DNA of 5,402 bases from Verrucomicrobiota bacterium (GTDB lineage Bacteria > Verrucomicrobiota > Verrucomicrobiia > Verrucomicrobiales > DEV007), in assembly GCA_027618625.1 (NCBI GenBank), contig JAQCER010000300.1:1-5402 (forward strand), given 5' to 3'. Numbering within the stretch: the stretch's first letter is position 1; every line of letters begins with the position of its first letter. The notes under the pieces were generated by a model. It worked only from the letters and a program-made list of their open reading frames with translations. It made no database searches and had not been told where the DNA came from. Below are positions 1 through 5,402 of the stretch, piece after piece. A program made the position numbers and the translations under genes.

Positions 1-95
1 TGCTGAAGGTGGTTGATTCCTGCCGACACTGCCATTATTATCACAACCCCCTGAGTAATACCTATTTTTGACTCATTTCCCGCAGGGCACTGTAA
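1..95 (+). other. 5' flank of the MCE gene; possible tail of an upstream gene
   Basis: All three plus-strand frames are closed here: stops lie at 4-6, 14-16 and 69-71. Any upstream plus-strand gene must therefore end within the first 71 bases. In many genomes the genes before an MlaD-like protein are the MlaE permease and MlaF ATPase, but too few codons remain to identify anything. An AGGG at 84-87 sits 8 bases before the ATG at 96 and is the probable ribosome binding site. No convincing promoter is visible. Confidence 0.35.
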
Positions 96-1145
96 ATGGA
101 AGAAAAAAGCGATCGCACTGAATTCTACGTCGGCCTCTTCGTGTTCTTCGGACTCGTTCTGCTGGGGACGCTGATATTGGCGTTTGGCGGCATCGGGAAC
201 CTTTTCCGCAAGACCTACGCACTCTCGGTCAAATTCGACAACGTCCAGTCCCTGCGCGAGGGAGCGCCCGTCATTCGCGGTGGCCTGAGCATCGGCTACG
301 TCGCCACCGTTCCCACTCTGGCTGGATTCGACAAAGTGCAGGTACCTCTGGCCATCTACGATGAGTTCAAGATTCCTGCCGGCGCACAGTTCAAAATCGA
401 TACCGCTGGGTTGATGGGTGATACCTTTGTCTCCGTGTTGCCCCCTGAAGTGGCATCCGAGACCCCCAGCGACGTCGCTCCCGGCGAGGTGCTTTCCGGG
501 ACGACCAGCACCGGGTTCGGCGAACTGTCAGATGAAACCATCATCGTCCTGCGCAAGATTCAGGAAGGTCTCGATGATCTCAATCACTCGTTAGCCAAGG
601 TCGACCATGATATCTTGACCTCTGACAACATCGAAAACATCAAGACGTCCATTGCCAGCCTCAACAGCACGGCAATCAAGTTTCAGGAGCAATACATCAA
701 TGATGTAAACGCAGAGAACATCAATGAGACCCTGACCAGTCTCAAGACCACCGTGCAAATGCTGTCGGAGATCGTCGAATCGTTGCCGCCACTGATCGAA
801 GAAACCACCGACACCGTGAAGACCATCGGGCCGAGTGTTGCGGAATTCACAACCGAGGCGAAGGAAACGGCGGAATCGTTTCAATCGCTGGCGAAAACAG
901 TCGAGGCACTTGCCAATGATTGGCGCGAAAGCGAGGGTGCGCTGCCGATGCTGTTGCACGATGCTCAGGTGCGCGAGGACGTGAAAGCAATCCTCTTCAA
1001 CATCCGCAAGCACGGGGTGATTTTCTATAAAGACAGCTTCGCGTCCTCCGTCGATGGCGAGGAATCCGAAAACCAGCGTGACAGGGATGAAAGAAGTTTG
1101 CTTAAGAAATTGAAGGAGCTTAACACCAAGAGAGTCGACCAATGA
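96..1145 (+). CDS. MCE/MlaD-family lipid-transport substrate-binding protein
   Basis: The 349-residue product has the usual layout of an MlaD-like MCE protein. A short cytoplasmic N-terminus is followed by one hydrophobic helix at about residues 11-31, then an MCE beta-barrel domain at about 39-118. That domain includes the characteristic segment IRGGLSIGYVATV at 60-72 and a later GLMGDTFVSVLPP stretch. A long, mostly helical region follows (about 140-290), then a charged lysine/arginine/glutamate-rich tail. In the family, MCE domains assemble as rings on an inner-membrane ABC transporter and carry phospholipids or other hydrophobic molecules across the periplasm. E. coli MlaD is much shorter (about 180 residues); the extra helical region resembles longer MCE proteins, where such helices can form a tube or needle. 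The ATG at 96 is supported by AGGG at 84-87. The stop overlaps the next gene's start (ATGA at 1142-1145). Family assignment is firm; orthology to mlaD itself is not shown, because the permease and ATPase genes are not visible. Confidence 0.93.
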   Translation: MEEKSDRTEFYVGLFVFFGLVLLGTLILAFGGIGNLFRKTYALSVKFDNVQSLREGAPVIRGGLSIGYVATVPTLAGFDKVQVPLAIYDEFKIPAGAQFKIDTAGLMGDTFVSVLPPEVASETPSDVAPGEVLSGTTSTGFGELSDETIIVLRKIQEGLDDLNHSLAKVDHDILTSDNIENIKTSIASLNSTAIKFQEQYINDVNAENINETLTSLKTTVQMLSEIVESLPPLIEETTDTVKTIGPSVAEFTTEAKETAESFQSLAKTVEALANDWRESEGALPMLLHDAQVREDVKAILFNIRKHGVIFYKDSFASSVDGEESENQRDRDERSLLKKLKELNTKRVDQ

Positions 1146-2203
1146 ATCCCCATCTAACAGTTGGCATCGCCCGGGCGTTCTTTGTTGCGCTCTCCTGTTT
1201 ACTGGGGATCTCCATCGCGCTAGGCCTTGGAATTGAAGCATGGAAGGGAGCGTTATCAGGAACGGCTTTTGGTATGGTAGTGGCGGCTGTCGACCTGTTG
1301 CTCAAGAATTTCACCATCCGTGCGTTCTCCTCGGCAACTTTCGGACTGCTGGTGGGAATTCTTTGTGCCTGGCTGCTCCTGCGGGTCGACCTGTTCAACA
1401 ACCCGTGGCTCAGATCGAAGTTCCCCGTTGGCGAAGTCACCGCAGAAGACGTTGTCGAAGTCCTCGAGCTTGCCCTTTACATGGCGTTGGGGTTTCTGGG
1501 CATGACTGTGGCACTGCGCAGCACCAGGGAAGAGTTTTCGTTTGTCATTCCTTATGTCCGCTTTCGCCAGGAAGGCGTGCAGGGACAGCCACTCATCGTC
1601 GATACCAACATTATCATTGATGGACGTATTCCCGCGATCGTCGGCACCGGATTTCTCTCTGGAACTCTGATCATTCCACGCTTTGTGCTCGACGAGCTGC
1701 ATATCCTCGCGGATTCGCCTGATTCCATCAAACAGGAACGCGGCAGGCGCGGACTGCAGTGCCTGGAAGACATGGAAAAAACGCCCGGCCTTGATGTCAC
1801 GATCCACGAAGACTATCAGGCGCAGGAGAAACTGGTGGATACCAAGCTGGTGCAACTTGCGAAGCTCCTCAGCGCCCGCCTGCTCACCAACGACAGCAAC
1901 CTCGGCAAAGTGGCCGAGCTTCAGGGAATCTCCGTGTTGAACCTGAACACCCTCGCCCGCGCTATGCGCCCCACCATCACCCCCGGCGATGAGATTGAAC
2001 TGACGCTCGTGAAGGAAGGCAAGGACGCCCATCAGGCAGTTGGCTACCTGCCGGATGGCACCATGATCGTCGTCAACCAGGCCATCACCCACCTGGGATC
2101 AACAGTTCCCGTCATCGTCGGCGGTGCCCTCCAAACAACTGCTGGCCGACTTATCTTTGCAGAGCTCGCAGCATCCAGAGAAGGCTCCCGCACGACCCAC
2201 TGA
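1142..2203 (+). CDS. Membrane-anchored PIN/TRAM domain protein (YacL-like)
   Basis: The 353-residue product begins with about four hydrophobic segments (roughly residues 5-30, 36-54, 62-82 and 105-123). A PIN nuclease-fold domain follows at about 149-270, and a TRAM domain at about 282-343. PIN acidic residues are in place: D154 in IVDTNIIIDGRI, E185 in LDELHILAD, D233 in VDTKLVQLAK and D251 in LTNDSNLGK, so metal-dependent RNase activity is possible. The C-terminal segment starting GDEIELTLVKEGK matches the TRAM pattern, a predicted RNA-binding beta-barrel. This four-helix-PIN-TRAM order is that of Bacillus subtilis YacL and its relatives; the cellular substrate of the family is poorly defined, and these proteins differ from toxin-type PINs in size and membrane anchoring. 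The start overlaps the upstream MCE stop as ATGA, and the nearest AAGGAG (1113-1118) is too far upstream to serve directly, so translation is probably coupled. No antitoxin-like gene is adjacent. Confidence 0.93.
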   Translation: MNPHLTVGIARAFFVALSCLLGISIALGLGIEAWKGALSGTAFGMVVAAVDLLLKNFTIRAFSSATFGLLVGILCAWLLLRVDLFNNPWLRSKFPVGEVTAEDVVEVLELALYMALGFLGMTVALRSTREEFSFVIPYVRFRQEGVQGQPLIVDTNIIIDGRIPAIVGTGFLSGTLIIPRFVLDELHILADSPDSIKQERGRRGLQCLEDMEKTPGLDVTIHEDYQAQEKLVDTKLVQLAKLLSARLLTNDSNLGKVAELQGISVLNLNTLARAMRPTITPGDEIELTLVKEGKDAHQAVGYLPDGTMIVVNQAITHLGSTVPVIVGGALQTTAGRLIFAELAASREGSRTTH

Positions 2204-2211
2204 TTACTTAC

Positions 2212-2865
2212 TTACTGGCCAGCGAGCGTTCTCCGGCGCACCACCCGCAGCGCTTCGATGTGCCCGGCACGTCCGGACAGCAGGACGGAATTGGGCTGGA
2301 GGCAGGCCGGATCTTTGATGCTGTAGTCGTTGTCGCCGTGTTTATCAGTGACCACAACCCAGTGGGGAATGCCTCCCGGCAGAAAGAATTTGATCAGCGG
2401 CACCTCACCTGAAGCGAGTGTGCCATCGATGGCTGCATGGCTAGGGGTTCCGTGAACGACGACTTCGATCGTCTGGTCGGTCGCCGTCCGCACGGCATCC
2501 CAGATCAGCCACCCGCGTGCCGTATAGCCGTTGTTTGCAATCAACCTCTGGTTCAGCTCAGGTGGAGATATCGTGTAGCCAAGGTCCCCTGCAGCCATAG
2601 CCAGACTACATAGGGTGCAGCCGACCTTGCGTATCTTCTCGCCGCTGCCGCCAATTTTCTCGTTGCTCCGCTGCAAATCCTTCTGCGAAAAGAACGTGGC
2701 CCCTGGGGCGAGGGCCTGATCTGAATTCAGGTGGTCACGGCTGGCGCGAAGAAGATCCAAAGCTGAGACCCGCAGCACCACACGAACACCAAATGCAATG
2801 ATGCCGAGTGTCAAAAGGATCGCGAGAATGCGCAACCAGGGTATCTGACGAAATCGGGAGGACAT
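2212..2865 (-). CDS. Membrane-anchored C39-like (papain-fold) cysteine peptidase
   Basis: The 217-residue product has an N-terminal hydrophobic helix at about 10-31 and then a C39-like peptidase domain at about 55-210. Candidate catalytic positions are Q61 in FFSQKD (oxyanion glutamine), C83 in VGCTLCSLAMAAGDLGY, H168 in GGIPHWVVVTD and D185 in YSIKDPA; the order Gln-Cys-His-Asp matches the family. A second cysteine (C86) lies three residues after the nucleophile. Single-domain proteins like this are usually annotated as C39-family peptidases; some C39 relatives process double-glycine leaders, but no ABC transporter or leader peptide gene is here, so the substrate is unknown. The catalytic domain is probably outside the cytoplasm, tethered by the N-terminal helix. 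I chose the ATG at 2865; a TTG two codons upstream (2869-2871) would add two residues. Neither has a clear Shine-Dalgarno sequence. The gene ends 8 bases from the convergent PIN/TRAM gene. Confidence 0.85.
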   Translation of the reverse strand: MSSRFRQIPWLRILAILLTLGIIAFGVRVVLRVSALDLLRASRDHLNSDQALAPGATFFSQKDLQRSNEKIGGSGEKIRKVGCTLCSLAMAAGDLGYTISPPELNQRLIANNGYTARGWLIWDAVRTATDQTIEVVVHGTPSHAAIDGTLASGEVPLIKFFLPGGIPHWVVVTDKHGDNDYSIKDPACLQPNSVLLSGRAGHIEALRVVRRRTLAGQ

Positions 2866-2925
2866 GTTCAAGGCAACGCGCCTGAACCCGCGGAACTTTC
2901 AATCGATTTCCGAAATATTCAACTG

Positions 2926-2942
2926 GCAGCTTCGTCAGCTGC
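2926..2942. promoter_or_regulatory. Inverted repeat in the divergent intergenic region
   Basis: Within the 127-base gap between the divergent peptidase and TraB-like genes, GCAGCT (2926-2931) and AGCTGC (2937-2942) form a perfect 6-base inverted repeat around a 5-base spacer. A second small symmetric site, ATTTC-C-GAAAT, lies at 2906-2916. Either could be an operator or a weak hairpin; both are short enough to arise by chance. Both divergent promoters must lie in or near this gap, but I could not place -35/-10 boxes with confidence. Confidence 0.25.
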
Positions 2943-2992
2943 AGGATTCGATCTGCGCTGGCGATTCTACCGGTTACTCGTAGGCTGTGGCC

Positions 2993-3988
2993 ATGTCTGA
3001 AGTTTCTCCGCAGCAAAAACGTGTTCTGTCTCCTGTTGTGATCATGCTGGCTGGCCTGGTGCTGCTGGCGGGATCAGTGGCGTCGTTTTTTCTGGTGGAT
3101 CGGAGAGGCGCAGGAACGAGTGCAATTCCAACTGCAACTGGGAATGTAGCTGGTGCATCGCAACCTTACCGCGGGGTTCTTTTTGAAGCGGTCGGAACAG
3201 ACGGCGCTGGCGAAGGAGCACGAGGCCGGATTCTGTTGATGGGATCGATGCATGTTTTGCGTCCTCAGGATCATCCGTTGCCGGAGAGTTATGTAAGAGC
3301 TTTTGAATTGGCAGACGCGGTGATCTTCGAACTCGCAGAAGCGATGGACGCTGGCGACGCAGCGCTCGTTCAACAGCATGTGACGTACGCGGACGGTTCC
3401 ACGTTGCGCGATCACCTGCCGGCGGAGCTGTATCAACGGGCGAGTGCAGCTGCCGAGCGAGCGGGCATTTCGATGGCCGATATGGCGAACAAAAAAGTCT
3501 ATGCGCTGGCGCAGGGATTATCAGGTAGCGTGCTGATCCGGGCTGGGTTCACGCGCAGATGGGGGATCGAGACCCAATTGCGCAGCAAGGCGGAGCAAAC
3601 CGGGAAACCGACGTCCGGATTTGAGACTCTAGAGCAGCAGCTGGCAGTGTTTTCATCGCTCAGTGATGCCCGGCAGGAAATCTTGCTACGGCAGACGCTC
3701 GACCAAATGGAGCAGCACGCGGACTACGGATTGCGTGGCATCGAATTGTGGAAAGACGGTGACGTAGACGGGCTGGAAGCGCTGCGCGTGGAATCGGAGG
3801 CAGCCGATCCAGAGCTCTCGCGGGCTTTGTTCGACGACCGCCACGCACGCTGGCTGCCGGTGATCGAGCAACAGTTATCGACTTCCGAAAAGACCCTGCT
3901 CGTAGTCGTGGGGGCCGCGCATCTGTGTGGAGACGGCAGCCTGATCGAGTTGCTCCTGCAGCGTGGCTATGTGATCAGCCAGTGGTAG
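2993..3988 (+). CDS. TraB/GumN-family protein with N-terminal membrane anchor
   Basis: The 331-residue product starts with a hydrophobic helix at about 11-35, followed by a low-complexity linker to about residue 60 and a TraB/GumN-like domain from about 75 to the end. Family signatures are present: LLMGSMHVL with H87, the acidic VIFELAEA with E113 about 26 residues later, WGIETQLRSKAEQTGKP followed by GFETLEQQL in the middle, and VVVGAAHLCGDGS with H310 close to the C-terminus. These paired GxxH-type motifs and conserved glutamates are what relate TraB/PrgY/GumN proteins to the Tiki metalloprotease group. The bacterial members' substrate is generally unknown, and the GumN name comes from a xanthan cluster that is not present here. 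I prefer the ATG at 2993 because TAGG (2981-2984) sits 8 bases before it; an in-frame GTG at 2987 is only 2 bases from that element. The gene is divergent from the C39-like peptidase. It converges on the deacetylase across a repeat-bearing gap. Confidence 0.88.
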   Translation: MSEVSPQQKRVLSPVVIMLAGLVLLAGSVASFFLVDRRGAGTSAIPTATGNVAGASQPYRGVLFEAVGTDGAGEGARGRILLMGSMHVLRPQDHPLPESYVRAFELADAVIFELAEAMDAGDAALVQQHVTYADGSTLRDHLPAELYQRASAAAERAGISMADMANKKVYALAQGLSGSVLIRAGFTRRWGIETQLRSKAEQTGKPTSGFETLEQQLAVFSSLSDARQEILLRQTLDQMEQHADYGLRGIELWKDGDVDGLEALRVESEAADPELSRALFDDRHARWLPVIEQQLSTSEKTLLVVVGAAHLCGDGSLIELLLQRGYVISQW

Positions 3989-3989
3989 G

Positions 3990-4005
3990 GGTGCCGAGGT
4001 GCCGA
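3990..4005. repeat. Two-copy tandem octamer after the TraB-like gene
   Basis: GGTGCCGA occurs twice in direct succession (3990-3997 and 3998-4005), starting one base after the TAG stop at 3986-3988. Two copies of eight bases is a minor signal. It does not form a terminator-like hairpin. Confidence 0.6.
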
Positions 4006-4100
4006 ACTTGTGAGGGCAGAAGTGGCGACGTTGCCGGCTGCATGATAGCTGAGCGTCTCGCTGCCCGCCGCAAGTAGGTCGCTTAATTGTTCTCCCTTAT

Positions 4101-4142
4101 CTTGTCCCTTGTCCCTTGTCCCTTGTCCCTTGTCCCTTGTCC
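4101..4142. repeat. Perfect six-copy heptamer tandem repeat (CTTGTCC)
   Basis: Six identical, uninterrupted copies of CTTGTCC fill 4101-4142. A degraded partial unit (CCCTTAT, 4094-4100) lies to the left. The array is in the 182-base noncoding gap between the convergent TraB-like and deacetylase genes. On the minus strand it begins 29 bases past the deacetylase stop codon. Seven-base units with no divergence suggest recent slippage expansion, so copy number may vary between strains. Heptanucleotide tandem arrays in intergenic DNA are known from cyanobacteria (STRR sequences); that is a resemblance in unit length only. The rest of the gap holds no gene I can support. Confidence 0.97.
4106..4136 (-). 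other. G-quadruplex-type motif within the heptamer array
   Basis: Read on the minus strand, the heptamer array gives five GGG runs (complements of CCC at 4106-4108, 4113-4115, 4120-4122, 4127-4129 and 4134-4136). Each is separated by the same four-base loop, ACAA. This satisfies the usual G3+N1-7 pattern with one run to spare. It would lie in the 3' untranslated part of the deacetylase transcript, about 35 bases after the stop codon, so it could fold in RNA as well as in DNA. The pattern is seen; the folding is inferred. Confidence 0.7.
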
Positions 4143-4170
4143 GTTTAGCTCCTAAATCCAAAACCGAAAC

Positions 4171-5049
4171 TTACAATGCACCCGGGCCGAAGTAAGCGAG
4201 CTGGCGCACGGCGCGGGTGTTTGGCGCGGATTTCACATTGCCCTGTTTCTCCAGGCCTACGAGTTGGGATACTGTGACGAAGGTGTAGCCCTTTTTTAGG
4301 ATGCCATCCACTGCTGCCGGAATGGCCTCGATCGTCGGCGCATGGATGTCATGGCACAGGAGGATCGCACCTGGGCTCGCACCATTGATCAAACGCTTGG
4401 TAACGACGTCCACTCCTGGTCTTCGCCAGTCATTGGTGTCCACGGTCCAGATAAAGGTGGAATAGCCAAGGTCGTCGTAAATAATCTTCATCAACCGGTC
4501 ATTGTAGCCGCCGCCTGGTGGCCGGAATGTGAGGGGCGTCTGCCCGGTGATGTCCACCAGCAGTTTATGGCAATCCCCCAGCTCGGTCTTCATGCGGTCG
4601 ACGCTGATGTGCCGGATGTCGCGGTGTGTCATGGTGTGGTTGGCCACTTCGTGCCCTTCGGCAACCATGCGCTTCATGATGGCCGGATATGTGCGTACCA
4701 GCGGGCCAACGACGTAGAACGTGCAGCGGATGTTGCGCTCCGCCAGGATGTCGAGCAGCTTTGGCGTCAGCGTCGGATGCGGGCCATCATCAAACGTAAG
4801 GGCGCAGTAACGACCCTCGACATTTGCCCGGATGTATTCCAGTCGATCGCGCGTCGCCTGGACGAACGGCAAGTGATCGACGTCAGCATTGTGCAGTGCG
4901 TTCAGCCTTTCTGGCTTCTTCTTCGGCGGTGCTTTAGCGCCGCCTTTTTCCGCTACTGGCTGAATGCCGAGCAACGAAGGTTCGGGCAACGTACAGCTGC
5001 TAAGCAGCACCAGTGGCGACACGAGGAGAAGGTATTTTAAAATCCGCAT
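4171..5049 (-). CDS. Polysaccharide deacetylase (NodB domain) lipoprotein
   Basis: The 292-residue product has a short lipoprotein signal ending in the lipobox LSSC (C19), followed by a lysine/proline-rich linker (about 35-50) and a NodB homology domain (about 80-265). All five catalytic motifs are visible: TFDDGPH with D87, D88 and H91; NHTMTH with metal-binding H138 and H142; FRPPGGG with R176; the WTVDTNDW segment (201-208); and LLCHD with H233. The family removes acetyl groups from N-acetylglucosamine or related sugars with a metal-bound active site. Likely substrates for an envelope lipoprotein are peptidoglycan or an exported polysaccharide; the sequence does not decide between them. 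Residue +2 after the lipid cysteine is Thr, not Asp, which in E. coli-type sorting favours the outer membrane. I chose ATG at 5049 because it gives a normal-length lipoprotein signal; an in-frame GTG at 5070 would add seven residues. Neither start has a strong ribosome binding site. The C-terminal tail after about 265 is of unknown role. Confidence 0.92.
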   Translation of the reverse strand: MRILKYLLLVSPLVLLSSCTLPEPSLLGIQPVAEKGGAKAPPKKKPERLNALHNADVDHLPFVQATRDRLEYIRANVEGRYCALTFDDGPHPTLTPKLLDILAERNIRCTFYVVGPLVRTYPAIMKRMVAEGHEVANHTMTHRDIRHISVDRMKTELGDCHKLLVDITGQTPLTFRPPGGGYNDRLMKIIYDDLGYSTFIWTVDTNDWRRPGVDVVTKRLINGASPGAILLCHDIHAPTIEAIPAAVDGILKKGYTFVTVSQLVGLEKQGNVKSAPNTRAVRQLAYFGPGAL

Positions 5050-5092
5050 AAGCGCGATCCAGCTTCGCACTACTTTACGGTTTCTTCAACCA

Positions 5093-5193
5093 ACAATGAA
5101 AATCGTGAAATCTCTTCATCTTCATCTTCATCGTAATCGTAATTAAGCTTCCCGCTGCCGTCTGCAGGATCGGACTTATTACAATGAAGATCG
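5093..5193. repeat. Imperfect 13-base direct repeats flanking the leader repeat
   Basis: ACAATGAAAATCG (5093-5105) and ACAATGAAGATCG (5181-5193) match at 12 of 13 positions. They bracket the 75 bases that contain the compound hexamer repeat, between the exonuclease stop and the deacetylase start. They could mark a small inserted repeat element or be a by-product of AT-rich, GAA-rich composition. No terminal inverted repeats or coding sequence are present between them. Confidence 0.45.
5114..5143. repeat. Compound hexamer repeat (CTTCAT)3-(CGTAAT)2
   Basis: Three perfect copies of CTTCAT (5114-5131) are followed directly by two perfect copies of CGTAAT (5132-5143). The repeat lies in the 148-base gap upstream of the deacetylase, 65-94 bases before its chosen start when read on the minus strand. 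It could act as a spacing or binding element in that leader, or be a genome-wide intergenic repeat; the sequence alone does not distinguish these. Confidence 0.9.
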
Positions 5194-5197
5194 CTTT

Positions 5198-5402
5198 TTA
5201 CGCATTGGGCGCATCGTGTTCATCCAACTCCAGGGCGAGCTCCATTTGATCGGTGCCCTGCAGGCTCCATGCATTAAAGCCACGCCGCCGAAGGTCTGCG
5301 GCGAACTGGGACGCGTATCCGTGGGTGGTAAGAATGCGCGACGCCTGCACTTCTTCGGCACAACGCAGCAGGTCCGGCCAGTCGGCGTGATCCGACAATG
5401 GA
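5198..5402 (-). CDS. DNA-ligase-associated exonuclease, metallo-beta-lactamase fold (C-terminal part)
   Basis: Only the last 67 codons are in the window; the reading frame is open to the right edge, and the gene begins beyond it. A TTG at 5396-5398 is an internal leucine, not a start. The segment LSDHADWPDLL followed by ILTTHGYASQFAADLRRRGF is the C-terminal signature of metallo-beta-lactamase-fold nucleases related to mRNA 3'-end processing factors. It contains the histidine of SDHAD and a last histidine in TTHGY, both expected to contribute to the metal centre. The exact SDHADW wording fits the bacterial exonucleases encoded with an ATP-dependent DNA ligase and a DEXH helicase, a presumed DNA-repair set. 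The C-terminus is acidic (ELDEHDAPNA). Downstream on the same strand is a deacetylase, not a ligase. The family call is good at fold level and moderate at subfamily level, because the HxHxDH motif is outside the window. Confidence 0.75.
   Translation of the reverse strand, partial: PLSDHADWPDLLRCAEEVQASRILTTHGYASQFAADLRRRGFNAWSLQGTDQMELALELDEHDAPNA

Noticed and set aside
1..71. Open frame at the left edge (bases 3-71) as the end of an upstream gene
   Set aside because: The peptide (22 codons, rich in His, Tyr and Cys) resembles no transporter C-terminus. Other frames close at 4-6 and 14-16, so the true upstream ending cannot be chosen.
68..96. TTGACT (68-73) with TGTAAA (91-96) at 17-base spacing as a promoter for the MCE gene
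   Set aside because: The -10 box would overlap the start codon at 96, so transcription would begin inside the coding region. No in-frame alternative start lies close enough downstream to keep the membrane helix.
591..1241. Long minus-strand open frame of 216 codons opposite the MCE gene
   Set aside because: It is antisense to a well-supported gene, lacks recognisable motifs, and has the arginine/glutamine/histidine-rich composition typical of a shadow frame.
1142..2203. PIN domain as the toxin of a toxin-antitoxin system
   Set aside because: The protein is 353 residues with four membrane segments and a TRAM domain. No small antitoxin gene is adjacent; the upstream partner is an MCE protein.
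4144..4156. TTTAG-CTC-CTAAA inverted repeat as a terminator for the deacetylase gene
   Set aside because: The stem is only 5 bases and AT-rich with a 3-base loop, and no U-run follows on the minus strand.
3967..4161. Minus-strand open frame reading a repeated GTRDKGQ peptide
   Set aside because: It overlaps the end of the TraB-like gene, and its repeat is only the heptamer array translated; a seven-base unit with no stop in any frame stays open by construction. No ribosome binding site or homology is apparent.
4342..5040. Plus-strand open frame of 232 codons opposite the deacetylase
   Set aside because: The minus strand encodes an intact NodB-domain lipoprotein with all catalytic motifs. 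The plus-strand product shows no domain or export signal.

Overview
The window looks like ordinary chromosomal DNA from a Gram-negative bacterium. GC is moderately high by eye. An inner-membrane MCE (MlaD-like) lipid-transport protein and a lipobox-bearing polysaccharide deacetylase imply a two-membrane envelope. My best guess at lineage is Verrucomicrobiota or a close PVC relative. This rests on the gene set (MCE protein beside a membrane PIN/TRAM protein, a membrane-anchored C39-like peptidase, a ligase-associated exonuclease), on the weak Shine-Dalgarno signals, and on general familiarity with these proteins. No rRNA or marker gene is present to prove it.

Layout from left to right. Bases 96-2203 hold a two-gene plus-strand unit: an MCE/MlaD-family protein, then a four-helix membrane PIN/TRAM protein of the YacL type, joined by an ATGA stop/start overlap. 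A minus-strand membrane-anchored C39-like cysteine peptidase (2212-2865) converges on this unit with only 8 bases between stop codons. It is divergent from a plus-strand TraB/GumN-family membrane protein (2993-3988); the 127-base gap between them holds small inverted repeats. From 3989 to 4170 is a noncoding gap between convergent genes. It carries a perfect six-copy heptamer repeat, whose minus strand is a G-quadruplex-type sequence. Bases 4171-5049 (minus) encode a lipoprotein polysaccharide deacetylase of the NodB family with all catalytic motifs intact. Its leader (5050-5197) contains a compound hexamer repeat bracketed by imperfect 13-base direct repeats. The last gene (5198-5402, minus) is the C-terminal end of a metallo-beta-lactamase-fold exonuclease of the DNA-ligase-associated type, cut by the window edge.

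Most products are envelope proteins: lipid trafficking, peptidoglycan or polysaccharide deacetylation, and two anchored hydrolase-like proteins. Only the MCE-PIN/TRAM pair shows sequence evidence of being one transcription unit. I see no defence island, mobile element, CRISPR array, tRNA or rRNA. The least ordinary signals are the G-quadruplex-type heptamer array just past the deacetylase stop, the tight coupling of an MCE protein to a membrane PIN/TRAM protein, and the absence of a DNA ligase gene next to the ligase-associated exonuclease.
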